Source: JAFGSZ01 sp964492185
GTDB lineage: Bacteria; Bacteroidota; Bacteroidia; Bacteroidales; UBA10428
Direction: 5' to 3'
Length of the DNA: 26,984 bases
Assembly (NCBI GenBank): GCA_964492185.1
Contig: CAZBJH010000036.1
Span: 1-26,984, forward strand
Position 1 is the first letter of the stretch. Every line of letters starts with the position of its first letter. The notes under the pieces are model-generated. The model was not told the DNA's origin, searched no databases, and was given only the letters and a program-made list of their open reading frames with translations. The translations under genes and the position numbers were made by a program. Positions 14,343 to 22,813 of the stretch are shown here, in pieces.

Positions 14343-15848
14343 TTACAATGATTTCAATCGTTTATTCAAAACCCAGGGACTCATTTTCTTACCCTGTTCA
14401 AAATTCACATGCGTGGTTCTCTCGGTCTCAATTTCAGCGGCAAAATCGAAAGTGGCCAGATAGGCTGCCAACATTTCATCATCCTTACCCTCATGATAAA
14501 GCCTACCCATCTCCTGTTCAATGAAAGAGGTATTGTACTCTCCTTTTTTGAATTTTTTGTTTTTTATTACTTCCTTGCAAAACGGGATGGTTGTCTTTAT
14601 GCCTTGTATCCAAAATTTGTTTAGCGCGTTCCAGCAATTGCTGAGTGCTTTCTCACGATCAACTCCATATACAATAAGTTTGGCTAACATGGAATCAAAA
14701 TATGGCGTTATCACCGATCCGTCTTTCACCCCGGTGTCTATCCGGATCTTTTTGCTTTTAGGATACATGATCTTATCTATAACACCCAGGCTTGGCGAAA
14801 AACCTGCCTGTACATCTTCAGCATTTATCCTGCATTCTATTGCCCAGCCATTTAGTTTTACATCCTCCTGAGACAATGGAAGCTTTTCTTTTTGAGCAAC
14901 ACGAATCTGCAGCTCAATGAGATCGAGCCCGGTAACCATCTCTGTAACCGAATGTTCAACCTGTATCCTCGTGTTCATCTCCATGAAATAAAAATTCTTG
15001 TTGTCATCGAGCAAAAACTCAACCGTGCCGGCACTGAAATATTTTACCGCCCCGGCAATACGTATGGCTGCATCTCCCATTATTTTCCTCAGCTTATCAT
15101 CCAGCGCGGATGAAGGTGATTCTTCAATCAGTTTTTGATGTTTCCTTTGTATGGAACATTCCCGTTCACCTAGATAAATATAATTACCATGCTGATCACC
15201 AATGATCTGAAATTCGATATGTTTTGGGTTTCGTACATATTTTTCAATGAAAACGGAAGGGTCATTAAAGGCTTTTTCAGCCTCGGAACTTGCCATTTTG
15301 AACATTTTTTCCATATGCGAACTTTTCTCAACAATCCGCATACCCCTTCCCCCCCCGCCTGAAGCAGCCTTCAGTATTACCGGGTACCCGATACGTTCGG
15401 CTATCTCGACCGCTTTCCGCGGAGTTCTTACATCACCATGACTGCCCTTTAATAGCGGTACGTTATATTTATTTGCAATTTGCTTGGCAATGGTTTTGTT
15501 TCCCATTTTGTATATCACCGATGCCGACGGGCCAATAAAAATAATCCCCTCCTCATCACAGCGCTGGGCAAAATACGGGATCTCGGCAAGAAAGCCGTAC
15601 CCGGGATGTATTGCCTGAACTTTATGTTTCACGGCAGCATTGATGATCCTTTCAATATCAAGAAATTCAGGAATATCTTCAATGCTCTCCGAAAAATCAA
15701 TGATTTCATCTACTTCATCCAGGTAAAGGGCATAAGGTTCCTTCGCTGTTTTTATGCCGAAGGTTTTTATGCCCATTTTTTTTGCGGTTGAGGCAATCCT
15801 GATAGCAATCTCACCCCTGTTCGCAATAAGTAAACTTTTAATTTTCAT
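14343..15848 (-). CDS. accC: Biotin carboxylase subunit of an acyl-CoA carboxylase
   Basis: An ATP-grasp enzyme of 501 residues that carboxylates biotin using bicarbonate and ATP. It has the N-terminal RGEIAIRI (11-18) and HPGYGFLAE (81-89), the ATP-grasp glycine loop KAASGGGGRGMRIVEK (160-175), the RECSIQRKHQKLIEESPS block (229-246) holding catalytic Lys239/His237, and Glu277, Glu290, Asn292 and Arg294 for magnesium and bicarbonate (E. coli AccC E276/E288/N290/R292). A C-terminal extension of about 50 residues past the AccC core is typical of the propionyl/acyl-CoA carboxylase group. It lies between the carboxyltransferase (44 bases upstream) and the carrier gene. The symbol is given by family; it could equally be called pccA-like. 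Confidence 0.93.
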   Translation of the reverse strand: MKIKSLLIANRGEIAIRIASTAKKMGIKTFGIKTAKEPYALYLDEVDEIIDFSESIEDIPEFLDIERIINAAVKHKVQAIHPGYGFLAEIPYFAQRCDEEGIIFIGPSASVIYKMGNKTIAKQIANKYNVPLLKGSHGDVRTPRKAVEIAERIGYPVILKAASGGGGRGMRIVEKSSHMEKMFKMASSEAEKAFNDPSVFIEKYVRNPKHIEFQIIGDQHGNYIYLGERECSIQRKHQKLIEESPSSALDDKLRKIMGDAAIRIAGAVKYFSAGTVEFLLDDNKNFYFMEMNTRIQVEHSVTEMVTGLDLIELQIRVAQKEKLPLSQEDVKLNGWAIECRINAEDVQAGFSPSLGVIDKIMYPKSKKIRIDTGVKDGSVITPYFDSMLAKLIVYGVDREKALSNCWNALNKFWIQGIKTTIPFCKEVIKNKKFKKGEYNTSFIEQEMGRLYHEGKDDEMLAAYLATFDFAAEIETERTTHVNFEQGKKMSPWVLNKRLKSL

Positions 15849-15892
15849 TTCTGACTCTCCCTTTGAAATGCAAATATAAAGAAAGTATTAAA

Positions 15893-17449
15893 CTACAATG
15901 GAATATTCCCGTGCTTTCGGGACGGGACGTTTAAATGCTTGTTTTCCAGTGCGTCAAAAGCAACAATAAGCTTTTTTCTTGTTATTGCCGGATCGATCAC
16001 CTCATCAATATATCCCTTTTCATCAGCAACATAAGGATTGGCAATTTCTTCACGGTACTTGAGAGCCAGTTCTTTTTTCAGCTTGGCCGGATCATCGGAT
16101 TCAGCCAGTTCTTTTTTATATAATATAGATACTGCACCTTCAGGACCCATAACAGCAATTTCAGCAGTGGGCCATGCAAAATTGAAATCCCCTCCCAGGT
16201 TTTTGCTGTTCATAACACAATACGCACCCCCGTATGACTTCCTCAAAATAACCGTGACCTTGGGAACTGTAGCATCACTGTAAGCATATAAAAGTTTCGC
16301 GCCGTTGCGGATAATACCGCTGTGTTCCTGGTCAACCCCCGGCAGAAATCCGGGAACATCCTCCAATGTAAGTATGGGTATATTAAAGGAATCACAGAAA
16401 CGTACAAAGCGCGCTCCCTTTGAAGATGAATTAATATCCAGACAACCTGCAAGCACTTTGGGCTGATTGGCCACAATGCCAATGGAATTCCCCTTGAGCC
16501 TTGCCAGCCCCACAACTATGTTCTGAGCATAATGCTCGTGAATTTCATAAAAAGAACCCTTGTCAATGATCATGTTGATCACTTCTTTAACATCATAGGG
16601 TTTGTTCGGATCATCCGGGACAATATCACGAAGCTTAGGTTCTTCACTGTCGTTTTTATCATAGTATTCGACAACCGGAGGGTTCTCAAGATTGTTGGAA
16701 GGCAGGAAAGAAAGCAATTTCTTCACTCCTAAAAGAGTGTTTTCTTCATCTTCATATACAAACTGGGCCACCCCGCTCTTCTTCATATGAACAGTAGCCC
16801 CTCCCAGCTCCTCGGCTGAAACTTCCTCGTTCAGCACTTCCCTTACCACGTTTGGTCCGGTGACAAACATATAACTGGTCTTGTTGGTCATGAAAACAAA
16901 ATCGGTAAGAGCCGGGGAATAAACCGCGCCTCCGGCAGCCGGGCCCATGATAACAGATATTTGCGGGATAACACCCGACGACCCCACGTTGCGGTGGAAA
17001 ATACCCGCGTAACCTGCCAGACTGGCAACACCTTCCTGAATACGTGCACCGCCGGAATCAATCAACCCGATAACCGGCGCACCCATCTTCAGCGCCATAT
17101 CCTGGATCTTCATGATCTTGGTGGCATGCACCGTACCCAGCGATCCGCCCATAACAGTGAAATCCTGTGAATATACAAAAGCCAGCCTGCCGCTTATCCT
17201 TCCGTGCCCGATAATAACACCGTCACCATATGAATTCACTATTTTGCCGAAATCACTCCCCGCTGGCGAAGTAACCGAATAAGCATCAATTTCTTCAAAT
17301 GTATCCGGATCAAATAATAATTCTATCCTGTCCCATGCCGTGAGTTTTCCTTTTGACTGTTGCTTTTTTGCAACCTCGTCACTATGTTGTTGCTCGTACC
17401 GCTCAAAACGGACCAGAAATTTTTTGTAAAGTTTGCCGTTTACATCCAT
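15893..17449 (-). CDS. pccB: Acyl-CoA carboxylase carboxyltransferase subunit (propionyl-CoA carboxylase beta-like)
   Basis: A 518-residue crotonase-fold enzyme that moves the carboxyl group from biotin to an acyl-CoA. The N half has GLIDSGGARIQEGV (128-141) and MGPAAGGAVYSPALTDF (168-184), which supply the first glycine pair for the oxyanion hole. The C half has EDVPGFLPG (363-371) and RKSYGGAYCVMNSK (403-416), which supply the second. In Streptomyces PccB the residue after GGAY is Asp422, which selects propionyl-CoA; here it is Cys411, neither the Asp of PccB nor the Ile reported for acetyl-preferring forms. Acyl preference is therefore open. It is the first gene of the operon with biotin carboxylase and carrier. 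Such sets serve propionate/methylmalonyl-CoA metabolism or malonyl-CoA supply. Confidence 0.9.
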   Translation of the reverse strand: MDVNGKLYKKFLVRFERYEQQHSDEVAKKQQSKGKLTAWDRIELLFDPDTFEEIDAYSVTSPAGSDFGKIVNSYGDGVIIGHGRISGRLAFVYSQDFTVMGGSLGTVHATKIMKIQDMALKMGAPVIGLIDSGGARIQEGVASLAGYAGIFHRNVGSSGVIPQISVIMGPAAGGAVYSPALTDFVFMTNKTSYMFVTGPNVVREVLNEEVSAEELGGATVHMKKSGVAQFVYEDEENTLLGVKKLLSFLPSNNLENPPVVEYYDKNDSEEPKLRDIVPDDPNKPYDVKEVINMIIDKGSFYEIHEHYAQNIVVGLARLKGNSIGIVANQPKVLAGCLDINSSSKGARFVRFCDSFNIPILTLEDVPGFLPGVDQEHSGIIRNGAKLLYAYSDATVPKVTVILRKSYGGAYCVMNSKNLGGDFNFAWPTAEIAVMGPEGAVSILYKKELAESDDPAKLKKELALKYREEIANPYVADEKGYIDEVIDPAITRKKLIVAFDALENKHLNVPSRKHGNIPL

Positions 17450-17820
17450 ACATAAGTGTTTTTATTATACCTTATTAAAATTTGATTGAAAGCTACAATG
17501 GATCTAAATAATACAATAAAAGGCAGGATCGCTGTTTATAGCAAATTTGAAGTCGCATCTCGTATGTGTAAGTTTCTATTCAGGCGCAAAAAAATAAAAC
17601 AATAATTTACAGGCCGCATTTTATTATTCTGCTTATACCTTATTATTTTACCCCGGGCAAAATTAACAATATTTATACTATAATAACAAGGCTATTCGAT
17701 AAATCGTTTGCCTGTTATAAATTAAGTTATTGATAATCTTAAGATTAGATTATTTGTTTATTCCATGGTACCTGCCAAAAAGATAAGGTTATAGTATAAA
17801 ATAATGTTGTTTTAATATAC
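17450..17820. other. Long AT-rich intergenic stretch
   Basis: No supported gene. It should contain the carboxylase operon promoter (minus strand), but I see no clear TAnnTTTG box. TATACCTTATTA occurs twice in the same orientation (about 17466 and 17634). A perfect 14-base palindrome, TAATCTTAAGATTA, lies at 17734-17747. Confidence 0.5.
17734..17747. promoter_or_regulatory. 14-bp perfect palindrome TAATCTTAAGATTA
   Basis: Seven bases mirror without a spacer in an AT-rich non-coding region, about 285 bases upstream of the carboxylase operon start. It could be a dimeric regulator site; in AT-rich DNA chance is also possible. Confidence 0.3.
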
Positions 17821-17839
17821 CATCACACGGACCGGTGTT

Positions 17840-17864
17840 TCGAACTGCCCGCGTGGCAGTTCGA
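17840..17864. terminator. 10-bp perfect stem-loop followed by a T-rich run
   Basis: TCGAACTGCC, loop CGCGT, GGCAGTTCGA, then CCAACTTTTTTA on the plus strand. The shape is that of an intrinsic terminator, but no plus-strand gene precedes it. It sits at the edge of the GC-rich module at 17880-18200 and may be the boundary of that repeat-like unit. Confidence 0.45.
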
Positions 17865-17905
17865 CCAACTTTTTTACTCCCCTGACGGGTCGTGAGATCG
17901 CTCCG

Positions 17906-18172
17906 CTAAGTTGTCTTCCACACAAAAAAGTAGACAAAAAAGGTCACCGTTCCATAAAAATCGCTTGATTGTCTACGGAAGATTTTCTCCCCGCGGAACC
18001 CAAACTCACTCCTCCCTCGTCGTCCCTCGGCCAGGGTTCCTCCAGGGCCACCGCGACGAAAACCTTCCTTGAAATCTAACGCGATTTTTCTGAGACGGAC
18101 CCCGCTACTGCAAATCTCTATGCTAGTTTTAAAGAAAGTGGGCTTTGCGAAACTTAGACTTCCTTCTGTCAT
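17906..18172 (-). CDS. Small uncharacterised ORF in a GC-rich module
   Basis: An 88-codon frame of unusual composition. A basic middle rich in Arg and Gly (EGFRRGGPGGTLAEGRRGRS, about 36-55) is followed by FRRQSSDFYGTVTFFVYFFVW, an aromatic hydrophobic end. I have a loose impression of similar sequences recurring in Bacteroidota genomes, which would make this part of a dispersed repeat, not a normal gene; I cannot confirm that. The base composition is clearly richer in G+C than its AT-rich flanks, and no ribosome-binding or promoter signal is evident. Both readings stay open: a true small protein, or translation of a repeat. Confidence 0.3.
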   Translation of the reverse strand: MTEGSLSFAKPTFFKTSIEICSSGVRLRKIALDFKEGFRRGGPGGTLAEGRRGRSEFGFRGEKIFRRQSSDFYGTVTFFVYFFVWKTT

Positions 18173-18337
18173 AAAACAACTTGGGGAGCGGTTCGAAACA
18201 ATTAGCCCTTAAAGAGTACTATTTAATAAAAATAATCATATTTTATAATCCGAAAACTGTAAGTAGGGGATTTTTATAAAAAGAATTCAACTGAAAAAGT
18301 GTAATATTGTTATGAATAGTAAACCATTCAACCAAAA
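18173..18337. other. Spacer before RNase R
   Basis: AT-rich upstream region of the RNase R gene. TAATATTG at 18301-18308 is a weak -7-like match. Nothing else is seen. Confidence 0.35.
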
Positions 18338-20473
18338 ATGAACAAAAAAAAGAAAAAATCAACCTCCATCGACCGTCAATCATTGAAAAACAATATTCTG
18401 AGCATGTTTTCGAACAATCCCTCGAAAACATACAATTATAAACAAGTCGCCCGCCAGCTCCTGGTTAGAAACCAGGAAGAAAAAAAACTGATAACCGCAT
18501 TGTTGTATGAGCTTAAAGATGCAGGCAACCTGGAGGAAGTTTATACCGGCAAATTCAGATTGAAGTCGGGAAGGGGTTTTATTATAGGAAAGGTAGACCT
18601 TACTTCCAGCGGCTATGCATATATTGTGACCGATGCGCTCGATGAGGATGTGTTTGTGTCACAGCACAATCTTATGCACGCGCTTGACGGCGATACGGTG
18701 CAGGTAAAACTTTATGCCCATCGTAAAGGACATACGCTTGAAGGCGAAGTGATGGATATTATCGAAAGAAGTAAGGATAATTTTGTTGGTATCGTGGAAG
18801 TCCTGGACCGTTTTGCCTTTTTCACAACCGACAGTAAACAGTTGCCCTACGATATTTTTATCCCCCTCGAAAACCTGAAGGGAGCAAAAAACGGACAGAA
18901 GGTCGTTGCCAGAATAACAGACTGGCCAATAAAAGCAAAAAATCCCTTTGGAGAAGTTATCGAGGTGCTGGGGACAGCAGGTGATAATAACGTGGAAATG
19001 CATGCAATACTCGCCGAGTTTGGCCTTCCCCATACTTTCAAAAAAGAGGTGGAAAAAGAAGCTGCCTCAATAAGCAACAGGATAACAAAAAACGAGATAA
19101 CCGGCCGGCACGATTTCAGGAAGATACCCACATTTACCATTGACCCGGCAGATGCAAAAGATTTCGACGATGCCCTGTCACTCAGAAAGCTTAACAACGG
19201 GAACTGGGAAGCAGGTGTCCATATTGCCGATGTTACACATTATGTTAAGCCGGGAAGCCTTGTCGATGATGAAGCACTGGAAAGAGGTACATCGGTTTAC
19301 CTGGTCGACAGGGTAGTACCCATGCTACCTGAGAAATTATCCAACAATCTTTGTTCTTTACGTCCCAATGAAGATAAACTGTGCTTTTCGGCTGTCTTTG
19401 AACTGGATGATAATGCACAGGTAAAAAACGAATGGTTCGGCCGTACGATTATAAATTCCGATAAACGCCTGACTTACCAGGAAGCCCAGGATATAATTGA
19501 TACAAAAAAAGGCAGTCTGGCAAATGAGATCCTTACCCTGCACAATCTGGCCCAAACACTGCGCGCTGAAAGATATAAAAACGGGTCCATTGCTTTTGAA
19601 CGCGATGAGGTGAAATTTGAGATCGATGAAAAAGGCAAACCCCTTAATGTATATTTTAAGACCGTGCTTGAATCCAACGAGCTGATAGAAGAATTTATGC
19701 TTCTGGCAAATAAGAGAGTGGCAACTTTGATAGGCAGGAACAAAGAAGATGCCGGGAAAAAAACTTTCGTTTACAGAATACATGATAAGCCAAACCAGGA
19801 AAAACTGGAATCTTTTGCAATTTTTATTAAACGTTTCGGACATTCAATAAAAAGGGGCTCAAACAAGGCTATCTCAACATCGATAAATAAGGTGCTGCAC
19901 GATGTGAAGGGTAAAAAAGAGCAGGACCTGTTGGAAAACCTGGCCCTACGGGCTATGGCAAAAGCAGTTTATTCAACAGATAATATCGGACATTACGGAC
20001 TTGCATTTGATTACTATACTCATTTTACATCACCCATCCGCCGCTATCCCGACATGATGGTGCACCGGCTTCTGGCTCATTACCTTGAAGGAGGAAAATC
20101 AAAAAGCAGAAAAAAATACGAGGGTATGTGCCGCCATTCATCCGAAATGGAGCAACTGGCAGTTGATGCAGAACGTGCATCAATTAAATATAAACAGGTT
20201 GAATTTATGTCGGATAAGATAGGCCGGGTGTATGAAGGAATAATTACCGGGGTCACTGAGTGGGGTATTTACGTGGAAATAATAGAGAATAAATGTGAAG
20301 GTATGGTGCCTATGAGGGATATGCAGGATGACTTTTATGAATATGATGTGGAGAATTACCGGCTTATAGGACGGCATACCCGGAAAATATTTCAGCTGGG
20401 AGACCCGGTGAAGGTTGAGATCACGCGTACCAACCTATCGAAAAAGCAGATCGACCTTGCCATAAGAACTTAA
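18338..20473 (+). CDS. rnr: Ribonuclease R
   Basis: A 3'-to-5' exoribonuclease of 711 residues that degrades structured RNA and takes part in rRNA and mRNA turnover. It has a basic start (MNKKKKK), a winged-helix-like segment (about 15-75), two cold-shock OB domains (about 80-210), the RNB catalytic domain (about 255-590) and a C-terminal S1 domain (about 630-710). The RNB active site reads TIDPADAKDFDDALS with Asp269, Asp275, Asp277 and Asp278, which match the four magnesium-binding aspartates of RNase II. HFTSPIRRYPDMMVHRLL near 565-582 is the conserved RNA-clamp and catalytic-Arg motif. It is typical of Bacteroidota RNase R, slightly shorter than the E. coli enzyme (813) because it lacks the long C-terminal tail. 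It appears to be transcribed alone. Confidence 0.95.
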   Translation: MNKKKKKSTSIDRQSLKNNILSMFSNNPSKTYNYKQVARQLLVRNQEEKKLITALLYELKDAGNLEEVYTGKFRLKSGRGFIIGKVDLTSSGYAYIVTDALDEDVFVSQHNLMHALDGDTVQVKLYAHRKGHTLEGEVMDIIERSKDNFVGIVEVLDRFAFFTTDSKQLPYDIFIPLENLKGAKNGQKVVARITDWPIKAKNPFGEVIEVLGTAGDNNVEMHAILAEFGLPHTFKKEVEKEAASISNRITKNEITGRHDFRKIPTFTIDPADAKDFDDALSLRKLNNGNWEAGVHIADVTHYVKPGSLVDDEALERGTSVYLVDRVVPMLPEKLSNNLCSLRPNEDKLCFSAVFELDDNAQVKNEWFGRTIINSDKRLTYQEAQDIIDTKKGSLANEILTLHNLAQTLRAERYKNGSIAFERDEVKFEIDEKGKPLNVYFKTVLESNELIEEFMLLANKRVATLIGRNKEDAGKKTFVYRIHDKPNQEKLESFAIFIKRFGHSIKRGSNKAISTSINKVLHDVKGKKEQDLLENLALRAMAKAVYSTDNIGHYGLAFDYYTHFTSPIRRYPDMMVHRLLAHYLEGGKSKSRKKYEGMCRHSSEMEQLAVDAERASIKYKQVEFMSDKIGRVYEGIITGVTEWGIYVEIIENKCEGMVPMRDMQDDFYEYDVENYRLIGRHTRKIFQLGDPVKVEITRTNLSKKQIDLAIRT

Positions 20474-20557
20474 GCTGAATTATTGGCTTAGCCAGACTGA
20501 AGGCTTATAAACATTAATGATGATGATGTAGGCTCCATTCACATAAAATGTTATTTT

Positions 20558-20578
20558 TGTGCAAAGTACCTTTGCACA
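20558..20578. promoter_or_regulatory. 21-bp perfect inverted repeat carrying a TACCTTTG box at a start codon
   Basis: TGTGCAAAG, centre TAC, CTTTGCACA. The last A is the first base of the ATG at 20578. The plus strand contains TACCTTTG (20567-20574), an exact match to the Bacteroidota -7 consensus, and the minus strand reads TACTTTG. If this is the promoter, transcription would begin at or just after the ATG, giving a leaderless or nearly leaderless mRNA. No TTTG at the -33 distance is seen. Confidence 0.45.
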
Positions 20579-21864
20579 TGTTACTGAATTACATCTGGAT
20601 CGGTTTTTTTGTTGTCGGTTTCCTGGTTGCCCTTACCAGACTGATAGGTTATTATTTCCGTGATTTTTTCGCGGAAACATTTAATATTATCTTCGATAAG
20701 GCCGACCTGTACGTGTTTTCAGATATCGTTCAAAGTACTTTTTCAATGGCCGAGGAAAGTGTCAGGATATCTGTATATCTTATTGGTGTGATGGCATTGT
20801 GGCTGGGTATCATGAAAATCGGTGAAAACGGAGGCGCTGTAAAAGTAATGTCGAGACTGGTTGCTCCCCTGTTCAGGCGGCTGTTCCCCGAATTGCCGGC
20901 TAACCATCCGGCTATGGGCTCCATGCTTATGAATTTTGCCGCCAATATGCTGAACCTGGATAATGCCGCGACACCCCTGGGACTGAAAGCTATGAAGGAG
21001 CTTCAAACGATCAATCCCGTCAAAGATACTGCCTCTAACGCGCAGATTATGTTTCTGGTTCTTAATACTTCCGGGCTGACTATCATTCCCGTGAGTATTA
21101 TGGCTTACCGTGCAGCAAGTGGTGCATCCAATCCGGCTGATATCTTTATTCCCCTGCTGCTGACAACATTTTTTTCTACCATGGCCGGTTTGCTGGCTGT
21201 TGCCATATATCAGCGTATCAATCTGCTGAACAAGGTAATAATTGCATACCTGGGTGGTTTGACAGCTTTTATTGTTGGTGTTATCATTGTTATGAGCCGT
21301 CTCGACCAGTCCGTTATAGAAACCGTTTCCAGGGTTTCGGGTAACCTGATCCTGTTTAGTGTGATCATTTTATTTATCTCACTTGGGGTTCGTAAAAAAA
21401 TCAATGTTTATGAGTCGTTTATCGATGGAGCCAAAGAAGGATTCGGTGTTGCTATAAAAATCATACCATACCTGGTGGCTATGCTGGTTGCAATAGGTGT
21501 GTTCAGGGCCTCAGGCGCCATGGATTTTCTTATCGATATTATTGCCACGTTCTTTTCTTTCCTTGGCGTAAATACTGATTTTGTACCTGCTCTTCCTACA
21601 GCCTTTATGAAACCCTTAAGCGGTAGCGGGGCCAGGGGTCTGATGTTCGAGGCAATGAACACCTATGGCCCCGACTCATTTGTGGGCCGGCTGGTGTCCA
21701 CCTTCCAGGGTTCCACTGAAACAACATTTTATACCCTGGCAGTGTATTTTGGCTCTGTTAGCGTTAGAAAAACAAGATATACAGTAACCTGTGGATTGAT
21801 AGCTGACCTGGCAGGGATTATTGCAGCTGTATTTATTGCTTATATCTTTTTCTATAATTATTAA
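20578..21864 (+). CDS. Nucleoside-recognition (Gate) membrane protein, SpmA-SpmB fusion type
   Basis: A polytopic inner-membrane protein of 428 residues built from two nucleoside-recognition (Gate) domains, matching spore maturation proteins A and B joined in one chain. Non-sporulating Bacteroidota carry this fusion, and its transport role is unknown. The SpmA-like half (about 1-200) has VRISVYLIGVMALWLGIMKI, the NHPAMGSMLMNFAANMLNLD segment with its conserved Asn residues, and NAATPLGLKAM. The SpmB-like half (about 240-428) has FIDGAKEGFGVAIKIIPYLV, the ALPTAFMKPLSGSGARGL motif and a GSTETTFYTLAVYFG segment, all conserved in SpmB. I prefer the start at 20578: it begins at the first membrane helix, and the ATG at 20548 lies upstream of the palindromic promoter-like site. 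Confidence 0.85.
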   Translation: MLLNYIWIGFFVVGFLVALTRLIGYYFRDFFAETFNIIFDKADLYVFSDIVQSTFSMAEESVRISVYLIGVMALWLGIMKIGENGGAVKVMSRLVAPLFRRLFPELPANHPAMGSMLMNFAANMLNLDNAATPLGLKAMKELQTINPVKDTASNAQIMFLVLNTSGLTIIPVSIMAYRAASGASNPADIFIPLLLTTFFSTMAGLLAVAIYQRINLLNKVIIAYLGGLTAFIVGVIIVMSRLDQSVIETVSRVSGNLILFSVIILFISLGVRKKINVYESFIDGAKEGFGVAIKIIPYLVAMLVAIGVFRASGAMDFLIDIIATFFSFLGVNTDFVPALPTAFMKPLSGSGARGLMFEAMNTYGPDSFVGRLVSTFQGSTETTFYTLAVYFGSVSVRKTRYTVTCGLIADLAGIIAAVFIAYIFFYNY

Positions 21865-21889
21865 TGTCTGCTGAAAAACACGAAATAAA

Positions 21890-22495
21890 CTACCTTCCCA
21901 GGCGATAATACATTGAAAAGGTAATAATATTGTTATACATCCCTCCTATCTGATGATAAGCCATGCCGGTTTCGAAAGTATACAGGGGCAGGGCTGAATA
22001 TTGAAAGCGTGCATTGAAACTCAGCCTTTCAAACAGATCATAATGTACACCAAGCAGAAATGAAATCTCAAATTCAGCAGGCCCGGGTTCATAAGGATAA
22101 TAACCATTCCCGTCAAGGTCCTGCTCTGCTTTGATCATATATCCCACAGCCAGTCCCCCTTCACCATGCAGGTCATTCATAAATTCATACCTGGCAGTGA
22201 CAGGTATTTCAATATACTGCAACCTTGCCTTATAATAATCCGGATTATCAGCTTTATTTTTTGCCGCCGCCCCTTTACTTATATACCTGATCTCCATTTG
22301 CCCGGAAAAAAGGTGAGCCAGATCGGTATTGACAAAAACACCACCAAGCACGCCGGCCTTGTTATAACCTGAATAAGTATCCCCGTCTATCTGGCATACA
22401 GGCAGGCCCAGAACAAGGCCTCCCTGAAAACGCTGGGCTGTGACTGTCAATGGTAATATTATGATAATAAAAAGGGTTATATGTTTCATATTCAA
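21890..22495 (-). CDS. Outer-membrane beta-barrel (PorT/OmpX-like) protein
   Basis: A 201-residue exported protein. A clean signal peptide (KHITLFIIIILPLTVTA, cleavage before QRFQGG) precedes alternating polar/hydrophobic strands: GGLVLGLPVCQIDGD, KAGVLGGVFVNTDL, FSGQMEIRYISKGAAAK, ARLQYIEIPVTARYEF, GGLAVGYMIKAEQ, SFLLGVHYDLFERLSFNARF and a C-terminal ITFSMYYRLGR strand ending in an aromatic pattern. This matches the 8-10-stranded outer_membrane_beta-barrel (PorT/OmpX-like) proteins common in Bacteroidota. The segment DLDGNGYYPYEPG could be a surface loop. The gene is convergent with the spore-maturation-like gene (25-base gap). The 121-bp palindromic element begins only 13 bases upstream of its start and so lies in its promoter region. 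No specific ligand can be named. Confidence 0.75.
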   Translation of the reverse strand: MNMKHITLFIIIILPLTVTAQRFQGGLVLGLPVCQIDGDTYSGYNKAGVLGGVFVNTDLAHLFSGQMEIRYISKGAAAKNKADNPDYYKARLQYIEIPVTARYEFMNDLHGEGGLAVGYMIKAEQDLDGNGYYPYEPGPAEFEISFLLGVHYDLFERLSFNARFQYSALPLYTFETGMAYHQIGGMYNNIITFSMYYRLGR

Positions 22496-22507
22496 TTATT
22501 TAATTAA

Positions 22508-22628
22508 TGTCTGTTCAGAAAGTCCCATTTGCCGCGTTACGCTTGTCCGAAAATTGCTCGTTTACGACTGGTAAACTCCGCGTTTCCAGACCGCGCGAGC
22601 CTTGCAAATGGAACCATCTGAACAGACA
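22508..22628 (+). repeat. 121-bp palindromic mobile-like element, copy A
   Basis: Terminal inverted repeats of 25 bases (22508-22532 and 22604-22628) match at 22 positions: TGTCTGTTCAGA, two variable bases, GT-C/T-CCATTTGC. An inner inverted pair GTTTAC/GTAAAC (22560-22576) marks the centre. There is no coding capacity. Copy B at 25731-25851 has the same length, opposite orientation and about 91% identity by eye. This is the size and build of a MITE or of a REP-type palindrome family moved by a transposase elsewhere. Confidence 0.8.
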
Positions 22629-22813
22629 CATGACCGGTTAAATATTTTATTAACTTTATAAACAGACTATAAGTAGGGTTTATCCATAATGTCCGATATC
22701 CGCGTTGCCGCTCACATTTTTTAAATCCTCAAATACTTTAGTATACCACGGTTTAAAATATATTAATGCCAAAGTTAATTAATTTTTAAAATCCGGGGTA
22801 CTAAGCTCATTGC
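22629..22813. repeat. Second repeat fragment between element A and sir2
   Basis: AT-rich spacer. At 22683-22711 it holds a 29-base sequence beginning TCCATAATGTCCGATATCCG that recurs without mismatch at 26956-26984, in the same orientation. It is preceded by AACAGACTATAAGTAGGGTTTA, which resembles a degraded repeat terminus. No gene is seen. Confidence 0.7.
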
